From positions 1 to 55,436 of the forward strand of contig JAPOQZ010000020.1 of the NCBI GenBank assembly GCA_026710435.1: 55,436 nt of DNA. The letters are read 5' to 3'. A program made the translations under genes and the position numbers. This stretch comes from a bacterium (GTDB lineage Bacteria > Actinomycetota > Acidimicrobiia > Spongiisociales > Spongiisociaceae). Positions 25,281 to 34,525 of this stretch are shown one piece after another (the first letter of the stretch is position 1; every line of letters begins with the position of its first letter). The notes beneath the pieces were generated by a model. That model did no database searches, was not told the DNA's origin, and was given only the letters and a program-made list of their open reading frames with translations.

Positions 25281-26248
25281 TGGTCCCGCTGCCGGACGAG
25301 GTGTGTCTCGAACTGCATCGTTGGATGCGCCTCACCCGCACGATGGACAGCCAGTTGCTGTCGCTATGGAAACAGGGTCGTGGGTTGGGCGCCACCTTCA
25401 ACCAGCGCGGCCACGAAGCGATCAGCGTGGGCGCGGGGGCCGCTCTGGGGCCGGAGGACGTGGTTGCACCGATGCACCGTGACCTGGGGTGCTACCTCCT
25501 ACGGGGACTGAGTCCACGGCGCATCATGGCCAACCAACTCGGTCGTGGCACCGGTGTCACCGGCGGACGCGATGCCAACCTCCATGGGTGCGGCGACCTG
25601 TCGCTCAACATAATCGGCTTCATCAGCCACCTGCCCCAGTCGATGCCGGTTGCTCTGGGAGCGGCGATGTCCTTCACGTACCGGCGCCAACCACGGGTCG
25701 CCATGACCTTCGCCGGTGACGGATCGTCCTGCACGGGTGTATTCCACGAAACGCTCAATCTGGCTGCTGTCCACAAAGCGCCGTTCGTCGTGATAGTTGA
25801 GAACAACCAGTATGCGTACTCGACGCCTCTGCACCAGCAGATGGCCATCGAGGACATCGCGGTGCGGGGAGATGCCCACGGAGTGGATTCACTCATCGTG
25901 GATGGGAACGACGTGGAGGCGGTTTACAGGGCGGTCGAAGCAGCGGTGGCCCGAGCCAGGCGAGGCGAGGGTCCCACGCTGATCGAGGCCAAGACCATGA
26001 GAATGCTCGGCCATGCCATCCACGACGGAGCCGACTACGTGCCCGAAGCCCTGCTGGAAGAGTGGAGAACGCGAGATCCGATCGGCATGTACGAGGAAGT
26101 GCTGCTGCGCCGCGGACTGGTCGATCAAAACCACCTTGCATCGGTGAGAGCCGATTGTGCGGAAGTCGTGGCCGACGCCGTACGGTTCGCGGAGTCGAGC
26201 CCGTTGCCCGACCCCCGAACGGTGACCCAAGGCGTTTACGCATCGTGA
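25280..26248 (+). CDS. 2-oxoacid (pyruvate/branched-chain) dehydrogenase E1, alpha subunit
   Basis: This 322-residue protein starts at ATG 25280, overlapping the preceding stop by one base. It shows the E1-alpha pattern: FNQRGHEAISVG, GGRDANLHG and the thiamine-diphosphate motif GDGSSCTGVFHETLNLA ending in VIVENN (around residue 146-176). A C-terminal helical region contains DPIGMYEEVLLRRG. With the beta subunit encoded next, it decarboxylates a 2-oxoacid and passes the acyl group to a lipoyl E2. Neither E2 nor E3 is in the window, so the substrate (pyruvate, acetoin or branched-chain oxoacids) cannot be fixed. The gene is in an operon with the PlsB-like gene. Confidence 0.9.
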   Translation: MVPLPDEVCLELHRWMRLTRTMDSQLLSLWKQGRGLGATFNQRGHEAISVGAGAALGPEDVVAPMHRDLGCYLLRGLSPRRIMANQLGRGTGVTGGRDANLHGCGDLSLNIIGFISHLPQSMPVALGAAMSFTYRRQPRVAMTFAGDGSSCTGVFHETLNLAAVHKAPFVVIVENNQYAYSTPLHQQMAIEDIAVRGDAHGVDSLIVDGNDVEAVYRAVEAAVARARRGEGPTLIEAKTMRMLGHAIHDGADYVPEALLEEWRTRDPIGMYEEVLLRRGLVDQNHLASVRADCAEVVADAVRFAESSPLPDPRTVTQGVYAS

Positions 26249-26292
26249 CCATGCCCGGGAGATCGACCGGCACGCGGCCCCGAGGGGCAGCG

Positions 26293-27297
26293 ATGAGTGC
26301 TCGTGCCCCGCTCCGCTCCGAGACCCGCACAATGACGTACCTCGAGGGAATCAGCGACGGCTTGCGAACCGAGATGCGCCGAGATCCCAGCGTCTTGCTT
26401 ATGGGCGAGGATATCGGCGGCGAGTTCGGGGGCGCCTTCAAAGTGACGCGGGGTTTCGAGGCCGAGTTCGGTCCCGACCGGGTGATCAACACACCTATGA
26501 CCGAGTTGGCGTTCATAGGCGCGGCCACCGGAATGGCTCTCATGGGCCTGCGCCCGGTCATCGAGGTGCAGTTCGCAGACTTCATCTCGACCGGGTTCGA
26601 CGCCATCGCCCAGTATGCGGCCACCACCCATTACCGCTGGGGGGCACCGGTTCCATGGGTGATCCGCGCGCCTGCCGACGGCGGGATACGCTCCGGCCCG
26701 TTCCACAGCCAGAACCCCGAGGCCTGGTTCGTGCATACGCCCGGTCTGAAAGTGGTGGCGCCCGGTACCCCCGCGGACGCCAAGGGCCTCCTGCTGGCTG
26801 CGATCCGGGACAACAACCCGGTCATCTACTTCGAGTCGAAACCCCTGTACCGTAGCTTGCGCGGCGAGGTCCCTTCCGGCGACGAGTCGGTGCCGATCGG
26901 AAAGGCGCGCGTCGCGAGGCAAGGCCACGATGTAACCGTGATCACCTACGGTGAGATGGTGAGGCAGGCTCTCGAAGCGGCCCGGCAGGTTCAACCCGAT
27001 ATCTCGACCGAAGTGATAGACCTTCGGACTCTCAAACCCCTTGACCACCAAACGGTGCTGGCGTCCGCCCGACGGACCGGCCGGGTGGTGGTCGTTCACG
27101 CCGCCAATCGTATGGCAGGTATAGGAGCGGAGATCGCAGCCGAGTTGAGCGAGTCGGCATTCGAGTACCTCGACGCCCCGATAACACGGATTGGAGGACT
27201 CGACATCCCGGTCCCGTTCAGTCCCCCGCTCGAAGATGCCTACCGTCCGGGGGCCACGAACATCGCCACGGCAATCCGGAGCACGGCGTCATTCTGA
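26293..27297 (+). CDS. 2-oxoacid dehydrogenase E1, beta subunit
   Basis: This 334-residue protein pairs with the alpha subunit. Typical E1-beta signatures are MGEDIGGEFGGAFKVT, NTPMTELAFIGAATGMA, GLRPVIEVQFADF and, later, VITYGEMVRQALEAA, EVIDLRTLKPLD and RIGGLDIPVPFS. Together the two form the alpha2beta2 heterotetramer. I choose ATG 26293, where GAGGGG lies five nt upstream and the length matches relatives. GTG 26245, overlapping the alpha stop as GTGA, is a real alternative that would couple the genes more tightly. The operon appears to end here, with a palindromic element about 90 bp downstream. Confidence 0.9.
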   Translation: MSARAPLRSETRTMTYLEGISDGLRTEMRRDPSVLLMGEDIGGEFGGAFKVTRGFEAEFGPDRVINTPMTELAFIGAATGMALMGLRPVIEVQFADFISTGFDAIAQYAATTHYRWGAPVPWVIRAPADGGIRSGPFHSQNPEAWFVHTPGLKVVAPGTPADAKGLLLAAIRDNNPVIYFESKPLYRSLRGEVPSGDESVPIGKARVARQGHDVTVITYGEMVRQALEAARQVQPDISTEVIDLRTLKPLDHQTVLASARRTGRVVVVHAANRMAGIGAEIAAELSESAFEYLDAPITRIGGLDIPVPFSPPLEDAYRPGATNIATAIRSTASF

Positions 27298-27388
27298 CCA
27301 ACCCCGGTTGTGGCGTCCCCATGCGACCCCGGTCTTGATGCAGGGGTTCGGGGTGAGCGAGCCGGAGTGTTGGATACGAGCTTCCGAG

Positions 27389-27493
27389 TAGGAGGGTGCT
27401 GAGCAATCCACCAGCGGCCTGCCGACCGCCCGCAAAATGCCTGGGCCGGCGCGCGGCAGGCCCGAGCAATCGTCATTGTTCAGCACCGTCCCA
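27389..27493 (+). mobile_element. 105-bp palindromic element, copy B
   Basis: It runs from TAGGAGGGTGCTGA to TCAGCACCGTCCCA, 105 bp, with the same core as copies C, D and E. It lies in the 455-bp gap 27298-27752 between the E1 beta gene and the hydrolase gene. The gap also holds the diverged copy of the longer repeat and no gene I can support. Confidence 0.85.
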
Positions 27494-27519
27494 GGGAAAA
27501 CGGCCGTTTCGACGGTGGG

Positions 27520-27645
27520 TGTCAGGCCGGCGCGACGTCCACCCGAGGGATGAAGCCCGGCCCGGCCCGGCCGGGATGATGTGGTTGATGTGGGCATGCT
27601 GCCGCGGGTGTGCCCGGAAACATGAAGGAGAGTCAGGGCTGGCGC
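27520..27645 (-). repeat. Long dispersed repeat, diverged inverted copy 3
   Basis: Read on the plus strand, ATGATGTGGTTGATGTGG and CGGAAACATGAAG align with the reverse complement of 22321-22420. Intervening bases are partly conserved and there are small indels. Identity is clearly lower than between copies 1 and 2. Both versions keep a similar short open frame in this orientation (CCRG then KHE), which could be chance from GC-rich repeat sequence. Confidence 0.65.
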
Positions 27646-27740
27646 GAGGGGTCACCTTCGGCGCAGCGGGCGCACCGTTGGAATCGGGCGCAGTACCGGA
27701 ATGGTCCGCGACCGCCCTACCGGTCGAGTTCAGCGCTTGG

Positions 27741-27746
27741 TAACCT
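27741..27746 (+). promoter_or_regulatory. Candidate -10 box of the hydrolase gene (leaderless)
   Basis: TAACCT is followed by 6 nt (GCAGTG) and then ATG at 27753, with no Shine-Dalgarno. This supports the ATG over the GTG at 27750. Confidence 0.4.
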
Positions 27747-27752
27747 GCAGTG

Positions 27753-28688
27753 ATGCGTAGGTTCACCATCAAGCTCGACGGACCACTGCACGGAATCGAT
27801 TACGGCGGTGAAGGGCGGACCGTTCTTCTCGTCCACGGACTGAGCGGATCGGCGGTCAACTGGGTTTCGATGGCAGAGGGTCTCACCGCCTATGGACGGG
27901 TGCTGGCGCCCGAACTTCCCGGATTCGGTCGCACTCCTCCAGCAGGGAGGAGAGCGACTGTCGAAGAGCAAGCAAGTCTGCTGGCCAGGTTCATCAGGAG
28001 GGAGTCTGGTACCCCAGCGCTGGTGATCGGTAATTCCATGGGGGCGGTATCTGCGATCATCCTGGCCGGCCGCAACCCCGAGTTGGTCGACCGCCTGGTG
28101 CTGATCGACTCTCCGGCACCTTCCCCATCCATAGCCGGCATGTCACCGATCTGGGTCACGACAATGCTCCTGTACCTGATACCCGGACTCAACAAGGCCC
28201 TGCTGTCTTGGCTTCACAGTCAGGGAACGGCGGAGCAGCGGACCAATGCCGGAATCGATATGATCGCCACCCGACCCGACCGGATCTCTTCCTCGACCCG
28301 ACAGTTCCATTCCAGGGTGACTACCGAACGCAACGCTATGCCGTGGATGTACGACATCCACCTCGAGGGATATCGATCAGTGATACGAAACCTGGTCCCC
28401 TACTCCCGCTTCGACCGGACAGTTCGTAGGGTCAGCGCACCGACCCTGCTGATTCACGGCACGGAGGACCAGGTCGTGCCCTTGGCGGCTGCCGAGCGGC
28501 TCGCCTCCGTCCGCCCCGACTGGACCTACCGGCCGATTGTAGGTGTGGGCCACATACCAATGATGGAGGCACCGGAGCTCTGCCTGCACCTGCTCGCCGA
28601 GTTCATGCAGGATTCCGGAGACCGGCGCCCGCCGGCGGCGCAGGCCGTCCCGCCCGCTGCCCCCGTCACCCGTATCGGCGCTGCCTAG
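27753..28688 (+). CDS. Alpha/beta-fold hydrolase
   Basis: This 311-residue protein has the alpha/beta hydrolase layout: oxyanion HGLSGSAVNW near residue 27, nucleophile elbow GNSMGA (Ser95), LVLIDSPAP, then acid HGTEDQVVPL and histidine GVGHIPMME. The lid region contains several hydrophobic stretches (MLLYLIPGLNKALLSW), suggesting a lipophilic ester substrate; the true substrate is unknown. The start at ATG 27753 follows the leaderless pattern. Its 3' end overlaps that of the convergent PolX gene by 23 nt, so the two transcripts would be antisense there. Confidence 0.88.
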   Translation: MRRFTIKLDGPLHGIDYGGEGRTVLLVHGLSGSAVNWVSMAEGLTAYGRVLAPELPGFGRTPPAGRRATVEEQASLLARFIRRESGTPALVIGNSMGAVSAIILAGRNPELVDRLVLIDSPAPSPSIAGMSPIWVTTMLLYLIPGLNKALLSWLHSQGTAEQRTNAGIDMIATRPDRISSSTRQFHSRVTTERNAMPWMYDIHLEGYRSVIRNLVPYSRFDRTVRRVSAPTLLIHGTEDQVVPLAAAERLASVRPDWTYRPIVGVGHIPMMEAPELCLHLLAEFMQDSGDRRPPAAQAVPPAAPVTRIGAA

Positions 28689-30406
28689 CCCAATCCAGGA
28701 AGCGGCGGCGCGGCCAGGTATTAGCCACCGAACCCCGATCGACCCAGCCGCGTTGCGCCTGGCGGATTCCCCACTTCGACTGGCGCAACTCTGCGGTGCG
28801 GTGAGCGTCGGTCGAGATGACGAACCGAACACTGCGGCCTCTCGCTTGGAGTAGAACCTCGGCGGGAGGGTCGAGACGGTCCAGGTGGGAGTTGATCTCG
28901 AGCGCAGTCCCGGTCGACTCTGCAGCATCCAGCACCGCGCCAGTGTCCAGTTCGATTCCCGGCCGGCGACCCACGCGCCGTCCGTGCAGGTGACCGATCA
29001 CGTCCACCGCCGGATGGCGGAGTGCCGAGACGATACGAGCCGTCTGTTCCTGTCGCGGCAGGTCGAAGTAGCTGTGGACCGAGGCGACACACCAGTCATA
29101 GTCCATCAGGAACCCGCGGTCGTAGTCCAGGGGGCCGTCCCGCCCGATGTTGAGTTCGACCCCATGAAGAATTTTCATCCCCGGATATCGTTCCTGGAGA
29201 GCGCCGATGCGCCGGCGCTGGGCCAGCATCTCTGATCGCCCCACCCCGTTGATCGCCAGATTCTCTGCGTGATCGGTGATGGCCACGTATTCCAGACCGA
29301 GGTCCCGAGCTGCATCCAGCATCGCCTCGAGGGAGTCGTCTCCGTCTCCCGACATGTCGGTGTGAACGTGGAGGTCGCCGCGGAGATCCCCGTCGGTGAC
29401 CAGATCGGGCAGCCTCCCCGCTCGAGCCGCCTCGATCTCCCCGCGGTCCTCCCGGATGGTCGGCGGTATCCAGATGAGGCCCAGCGCCTCGTAGATCGCC
29501 TTCTCGGTCCTCCTGGGCGACCACCGCGCCGCTGCTCGCCTCGTACAGCGCGTACTCGCTGAGTACCCAGTCCCGCTCGATGGCCAATCTCCGCAACCGG
29601 ATGTTGTGTTCCTTCGAGCCGGTGAAGTAGAGGATGGCCGCACCCCATTGGACCGCCGGCACCATCCGGACATCCACTTGGAAGCCGGAGTGGGTCAACA
29701 CCGAGGTCTTGGTGTCCCCTGCTCCGATCACCTGGCGTATCCAACCCATCTCGACCAGGCGATCCCGCACCGGCGCGGGATCGGAGGTTGCCACCAGGAT
29801 GTCTAGATCGGCTACGGTGTCCCGGAAACGCCTCAGGCTCCCGCAGTAAGCAGCTTCCTCCACGCCCGGAAGCCGCCGGATTTCGGACAGCAGCCGCTCG
29901 GCTTGCCGCATGGCATCCAGGATCGGGGTCCGCCGCTCCTTCCCGGACCAACCCAGGCGGTCCACAGCCCGCCTGAGGTTCTCTTCCGTCTTCGGCCCGA
30001 ACCCCGGGAGTTCCCGGACCGACTCGGAATCCAGGGCGGCCATGAGCCTCTCCACAGAATCGACTCCCAGCGCCGTTCTAAGTTGCACGGCTCGTTTGGG
30101 TCCCAGACCGGGAACCCGGATCAACTCCTGGAACGCAGGCGGGAACTCCTCGCGTAGGCGGTCCAGCCGGGCGATCCGCCCCGTCCCGACATACTCGCGG
30201 ATCTTGGACGCGGAAGACTTACCGATTCCGGGAATCCTCCTGAGCTCGGTCGCTGACAGGTCCTCCACTCGCACCGGCAACCCTTCCAACGTCTTGACCG
30301 CCGCCTCGTAGGCCCTTGCTCTGAAGGACTGGGGACTGCCATCCGCGATCCGGATGAGCCGAGCCAACTCCTCGAAGAGCGCCGCCACCTCTGCATTGGT
30401 CGCCAA
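28666..30406 (-). pseudogene. polX: PolX-family DNA polymerase with PHP domain, one frameshift
   Basis: A full-length PolX is readable in two frames. The N-terminal part starts at TTG 30406, with GGAGG 6 nt upstream. It has helix-hairpin-helix motifs (RRIPGIGKSSASKIREY, RVPGLGPKRAVQL) and the polymerase site CGSLRRFRDTVADLDILVAT, then LYFTGSKEHNIRLR. In the other frame follow AIYEALGLIWIPP and the PHP phosphoesterase domain GDLHVHTDMSGDGDDS, ITDHAENLAI and STDAHR. The switch lies near 29500-29515. The span is 580 codons plus one base, so a single extra base explains it. PolX acts in base-excision and gap-filling repair. All motifs are preserved, so recent loss or a sequencing error is likely. 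Confidence 0.85.
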
Positions 30407-31022
30407 GAGCAGCCTCCAATCTCCGCAACCGGTTTGCGAACAGGATAAGACGGTGCGCGGAGGCGAGTCGCTTCTGTGGTGGACTCCGTCCGGATGCTGA
30501 TCGAAGAAGCCTCTCGTCATCGCGATGATCCCGGGAACGGTCTCATGCGGTGCTTCCCGCGCCTTCTCCGACGACGCTCCGCCGTTCCCGCGCGGGTGTC
30601 CGCCGGTGAAAGCCATGGTGTCAACCTCGGTCGGAGTCGCCCATCCCCAGGTGACGACAGATACGAACACACGCTTGAGCCAGCCGGAACGTGACGGCGG
30701 CGGCGTCACCGGCTTCCAGAACCAAGCTGCTGCCGGATCGTGCCTGTCGCGCCCTTCCAGGCACCCGACGAGTTTGATCGTGGTCGGTCTGCGTTGAGGG
30801 CGGCGTGCTCGGGACCGCCATCTCCCGGCGCCGCCACACAGACCAACCACGGGACCCGCGGTACCGTAAGGACTGCGCGTAGCGTGAACGCGTCCAGTCG
30901 CCGGGAGGGCGCCCCCGTGTCGAGTCCGGATCGTTCGGCGCCCATCTGAGGGCCCCCGGATTCGGAGAAGTCCCGTCATCGGGTAACCTCTACCGGCGCC
31001 CTGCTGTCAGAAGGATTCGAAT
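30407..31022. other. 616-bp interval without a supported gene
   Basis: The interval lies between the divergent polX and malic enzyme genes. Frames on both strands reach about 90 residues (plus strand 30525-30797; minus strand continuous with the polX frame), but none shows a known motif or a convincing start. No tRNA, riboswitch or terminator is obvious. Promoters for both flanking genes must lie here. Confidence 0.5.
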
Positions 31023-32408
31023 ATGACTTTGGCAAGCGCCGGCTACTCGGTAACGCTACGCATCTACGTCCCGCCCGAGGATCAACGGGCGATCGGCCGC
31101 ATCACAACCGCCATCGGTGAAGCGGGAGGCGTGGTGACGGCGCTCGACTTCGTCGAAGCGCATCCCCAGCGCCTAGTGCTGGACATCACGGCCAACGCGC
31201 GGGATGACGGCCACGCCGCGGACATCACCGACGTGGTCATGTTGCTCGAGGGAGTCACGGTCCACCACGTGTCGGACCGCACGTTCCTGTTCCACCTAGG
31301 TGGCAAGTTGGAGGTCCGAAGCAAGGTCCTGCTCCGAAACCGCGACCAGTTGTCGATGGCCTACACCCCGGGTGTGGCACGGGTCAGCCTCGCGCTAGCC
31401 AGGCATCCCGAGGATGCCCGCAACCTCACCGTCAAGGGGAACTCGGTTGCGATCGTCACCGACGGTAGCGCAGTTCTCGGATTGGGGAACATAGGCCCGG
31501 TCGCCGCCCTTCCGGTGATGGAAGGCAAGGCAGTCCTTTTCAAGAGGTTCGCCGATGTCGACGCGTGGCCAATCTGCTTGGACTCCAACGACCCGGACGA
31601 GATAGTCAGGGCTGTCGAGTTGATAGCCCCGGGATTCGGGGGAATCAACCTCGAGGACATCGCCGCGCCGCGCTGCTTCGATATCGAGGAACGCCTTCGA
31701 AGGTCTCTCGACATTCCCGTATTCCATGACGACCAGCACGGGACGGCCATCGTCGTGCTGGCCGCCCTCACCAACGCACTTAGGGTAGTGGGCAAGCACA
31801 TGCGGAACATCGTTGTGGCCATGAGCGGGGCCGGAGCAGCCGGGGTGGCGGTCGCCAGATTGCTCAAGGCGGCAGGAGTCGCCGATATCGTGGCCCTCGA
31901 CCGGGGAGGCATCATCGGCCCTCACCGGGCATTCGCCGAGACCTCAAAGCAGTGGCTGCGGGAACACACCAACCGGGAAGCCAGGTCCGGCGATGTCCTC
32001 GCCGCGCTCGAAGGGGCTGACGTGTTCATCGGGCTGAGCGGCCCTGACCTGTTCGAGTCGGCCGAGATCCGCCGGATGGCCGTCGATCCGATCGTCTTCG
32101 GCCTAGCCAACCCCGACCCGGAATTCGACCCGCAAGCGGCTAGGGACTACGCACCGGTCGTCGCGACAGGCAGGTCCGACTTCCCCAACCAGATCAACAA
32201 TGTCCTAGCCTTCCCGGGAGTCTTCCGCGGAACGCTCGACGCTCGCGCCAAGTCGATAACCGAGAGGATGAACGTAGCCGCTGCCAAAGCCATCGCTTCG
32301 GTGGTGAGACCAGAGCAACTTACCGCCAGCTACATAATCCCCTCTGTCTTCAACCCGGAAGTGGTGGATCAGGTCGCCAAGGCAGTCGAAGAGGCGGCCG
32401 ACGGATAG
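31023..32408 (+). CDS. NAD-type malic enzyme with N-terminal ACT domain
   Basis: This 461-residue protein begins with an ACT-like regulatory domain (about 1-90, VTLRIYVPPEDQRAIGRI). The malic enzyme body follows: the malate motif MAYTPGVARV, VTDGSAVLGLGNIG, the metal/catalytic region and HDDQHGTAIVVLAAL. A Rossmann NAD site (MSGAGAAGVAVARLL) and the C-terminal FPNQINNVLAFPGVFRG complete it. It decarboxylates malate to pyruvate, and the ACT domain implies allosteric control by a small ligand. AAGGA lies 8 nt before the ATG. It ends 15 bp from the convergent phoR stop. Confidence 0.93.
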   Translation: MTLASAGYSVTLRIYVPPEDQRAIGRITTAIGEAGGVVTALDFVEAHPQRLVLDITANARDDGHAADITDVVMLLEGVTVHHVSDRTFLFHLGGKLEVRSKVLLRNRDQLSMAYTPGVARVSLALARHPEDARNLTVKGNSVAIVTDGSAVLGLGNIGPVAALPVMEGKAVLFKRFADVDAWPICLDSNDPDEIVRAVELIAPGFGGINLEDIAAPRCFDIEERLRRSLDIPVFHDDQHGTAIVVLAALTNALRVVGKHMRNIVVAMSGAGAAGVAVARLLKAAGVADIVALDRGGIIGPHRAFAETSKQWLREHTNREARSGDVLAALEGADVFIGLSGPDLFESAEIRRMAVDPIVFGLANPDPEFDPQAARDYAPVVATGRSDFPNQINNVLAFPGVFRGTLDARAKSITERMNVAAAKAIASVVRPEQLTASYIIPSVFNPEVVDQVAKAVEEAADG

Positions 32409-32423
32409 GGGGCGGGTGCTCCT

Positions 32424-33680
32424 TCAGCCGGATCGACCCGAAGCTACCGACGGTACACAGATCCGGAAAGTGGAACCATCGCCGAGCCTGCTATCCACCT
32501 CGACCCTGCCTCCGTGCATCTCGGCAACGTGCTTGACGATTGCCAGACCGAGCCCTGTACCACCGGTGGCACGGGAGCGGGCCGTGTCCACACGATAGAA
32601 CCGCTCGAAGATCCTGGGCAGGTCGGCAGTCGGGATACCGGCGCCGGTGTCTGTGACCGTGACGACCACCTCGCCGTTCCGGGAGACGACAGCCGCTTCG
32701 ATCCGGCCACTATCGGGCGTGTGCCGTACGGCGTTCTCGAGCAGGTTGCGAAACGCTAGAGCGAGATCGGACCGGTTCCCGATGATGGGGGTGGGAATAG
32801 CATCAAACGTGATCGGTGGGAGTGATGAACTGAAACGCCGCACCACTTCCCCGAGGCCATCTGAGAGGTCGAAAGCCTCCATCTTGGGTGTGGTCGATTC
32901 CAGCCGTGAGAGGTCCAGCAGGTCGCTAACGATCCTGGACATCCGGATCGCGTTGTCGAGGACCCGGCCCGAGAATTCTAACGCGACATCCGGGTCATCC
33001 TCGATAGCCACCAGAACCGTCTCGGCCGCCGCCTGCATCGCCGCCAATGGTGTCTTCAATTCGTGAGACGCGGCTACAACAAAGTCCTGGCGCATCCGGT
33101 CGGTCTGGGACCGTTCGGTTATGTCGAACAGGTGGAGCAGAACGAACCCATCCCGGCCGGGCGGATAGCCACGGACCTCCATCACTCGCCTCGGAAAGCC
33201 CTGGGAGAACTGCCTGGACAGGGCGCGCCCCGCGCCTGCCTCCTCCATGACCTGGCGGACTGCGGTCGGCATCGGCGCCCCTCTCTGGGTCACGCGTTCA
33301 CCGAGGAACTCGACTGCCGCTCGGTTGGCGTAAACGGGGTGACCCGACTCTAGAGCCAACACCCCAACCGGGAGAGACGCGAGCAAGGCGGCGTACAGTT
33401 GCTCGCTCCTCTGGACCCGGCCGAGTTCGATCTCAAGATTGTGGACGTAGCTCCCGGTTTCCATCCGTTCATGCTGCCTACGCCTACGAAGCCACAGGAT
33501 CGACCAGATACATGCCGCCCCGCCGACTCCTCCGATCCAGCGTCCGGGGTAGGAGACCCCCATCCCCGCTCCCGTAGCGAGCAGGCCGCCCACGACGCCT
33601 AACGCGGGCAGAAGCCAGGTGTCGAACCACCTGCTGAAGGACTCCACTTCCGGTGCTCTCCTAATCCGCGGGCTTGTCAT
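32424..33680 (-). CDS. phoR: Sensor histidine kinase of the phosphate system (PhoR/SenX3-like)
   Basis: This 418-residue protein has two close transmembrane segments (about 22-65), then a PAS-like domain (about 93-190). The dimerisation/phosphoacceptor box is VVAASHELKTPLAAM with H206. The ATPase motifs are NLLENAVRHTP (N), TDTGAGIP (G1), FERFYRVD (F) and GGTGLGLAIVKHV (G2). It should phosphorylate the OmpR-family regulator encoded 149 bp upstream, under control of PhoU and the Pst transporter. The lack of a large external loop is typical of PhoR/SenX3, which sense through Pst rather than bind phosphate directly. It is the last gene of the phosphate locus. Confidence 0.9.
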   Translation of the reverse strand: MTSPRIRRAPEVESFSRWFDTWLLPALGVVGGLLATGAGMGVSYPGRWIGGVGGAACIWSILWLRRRRQHERMETGSYVHNLEIELGRVQRSEQLYAALLASLPVGVLALESGHPVYANRAAVEFLGERVTQRGAPMPTAVRQVMEEAGAGRALSRQFSQGFPRRVMEVRGYPPGRDGFVLLHLFDITERSQTDRMRQDFVVAASHELKTPLAAMQAAAETVLVAIEDDPDVALEFSGRVLDNAIRMSRIVSDLLDLSRLESTTPKMEAFDLSDGLGEVVRRFSSSLPPITFDAIPTPIIGNRSDLALAFRNLLENAVRHTPDSGRIEAAVVSRNGEVVVTVTDTGAGIPTADLPRIFERFYRVDTARSRATGGTGLGLAIVKHVAEMHGGRVEVDSRLGDGSTFRICVPSVASGRSG

Positions 33681-33829
33681 GCAGAGAGGACGGTACCTAC
33701 ATAGACACCTGGTCCGGGGTCATCGGCGCGACCAGGGCGCCCGAAGACCCCCTGCAAACGGTTCAGCCCCCTACCCCCTCTAGTCCTCCTCAGCAGACTC
33801 GCCGACAGCCTTCCCACCACGGCGTGGGA

Positions 33830-34525
33830 TCAGGAGTCATCGGCGAACTTGTAGCCGAGTCCCCTTACCGTGACGATCCACTCCGGCGACCGAGGGGTCT
33901 CCTCGACCTTCTCCCGCAAGCGCCGGATGTGCACATCCAGAGTCTTCGGGTCTCCGAAGAAGGGAACTCCCCAGATCTCCTCAAGAAGCAACTGGCGCGG
34001 TACCAGCCTGCCCTTCCGAGCCAGCAGTGCCTCCAGGAGCTCGAATTCCTTAGGCCTGAAGTCGACCAACTCCCCGTCGACCCGAACTTCGTGACGGTCC
34101 ACGTCGAGTTCTATCGGGCCACCTGAGAAAACGAGGGTATCCATGGAGCGTGGGACTCGGGAGGCGCGCCGAAGGATGCCGCGGATCCGCGAGATCAGCT
34201 CCCGCATCGAGAATGGCTTGGTCACGTAGTCATCCGCACCGAGCTCCAGACCGGCCACCACGTCAGCTTCGGCATCCTTGGCGGTTACCACCACGACCGG
34301 AACTTCCGAGACGGCCCGCACCTGCCGCAGCACGTCGAGACCTCCCATGCCCGGCAGCATAAGGTCCAGCACTACGAGATCCACGCGATTTCGCCGGTAC
34401 GACTCGACAGCAATCCGACCATCCCCGACGACGGTCACCTCGTAGCCTTCCCTGCTCAGGTTGTAGCGGAGGGACTCGGCCAAGGTCTCCTCATCCTCCA
34501 CGACCAGTATGGAGGCCATGCTCAT
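33830..34525 (-). CDS. Phosphate response regulator (PhoB/RegX3-like)
   Basis: This 231-residue OmpR/PhoB-family regulator has a receiver domain with acidic DEE at 11-13, phosphoacceptor D54 (VVLDLMLPG) and K about 103 (YVTKPFS). A C-terminal winged helix holds the recognition region KTLDVHIRRLREK and the wing TVRGLGYKF. The ATG at 34525 overlaps the phoU stop (ATGA), so I use it rather than the longer version from 34549. It should activate the pst operon and other phosphate-starvation genes by binding the direct repeat upstream of pstS, making the locus self-regulated. Confidence 0.92.
   Translation of the reverse strand: MSMASILVVEDEETLAESLRYNLSREGYEVTVVGDGRIAVESYRRNRVDLVVLDLMLPGMGGLDVLRQVRAVSEVPVVVVTAKDAEADVVAGLELGADDYVTKPFSMRELISRIRGILRRASRVPRSMDTLVFSGGPIELDVDRHEVRVDGELVDFRPKEFELLEALLARKGRLVPRQLLLEEIWGVPFFGDPKTLDVHIRRLREKVEETPRSPEWIVTVRGLGYKFADDS

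Noticed and set aside
30407..30979. N-terminal extension of the PolX frame
   Set aside because: The residues before TTG 30406 do not resemble PolX, and the TTG has a good GGAGG site. The length from there matches the family.
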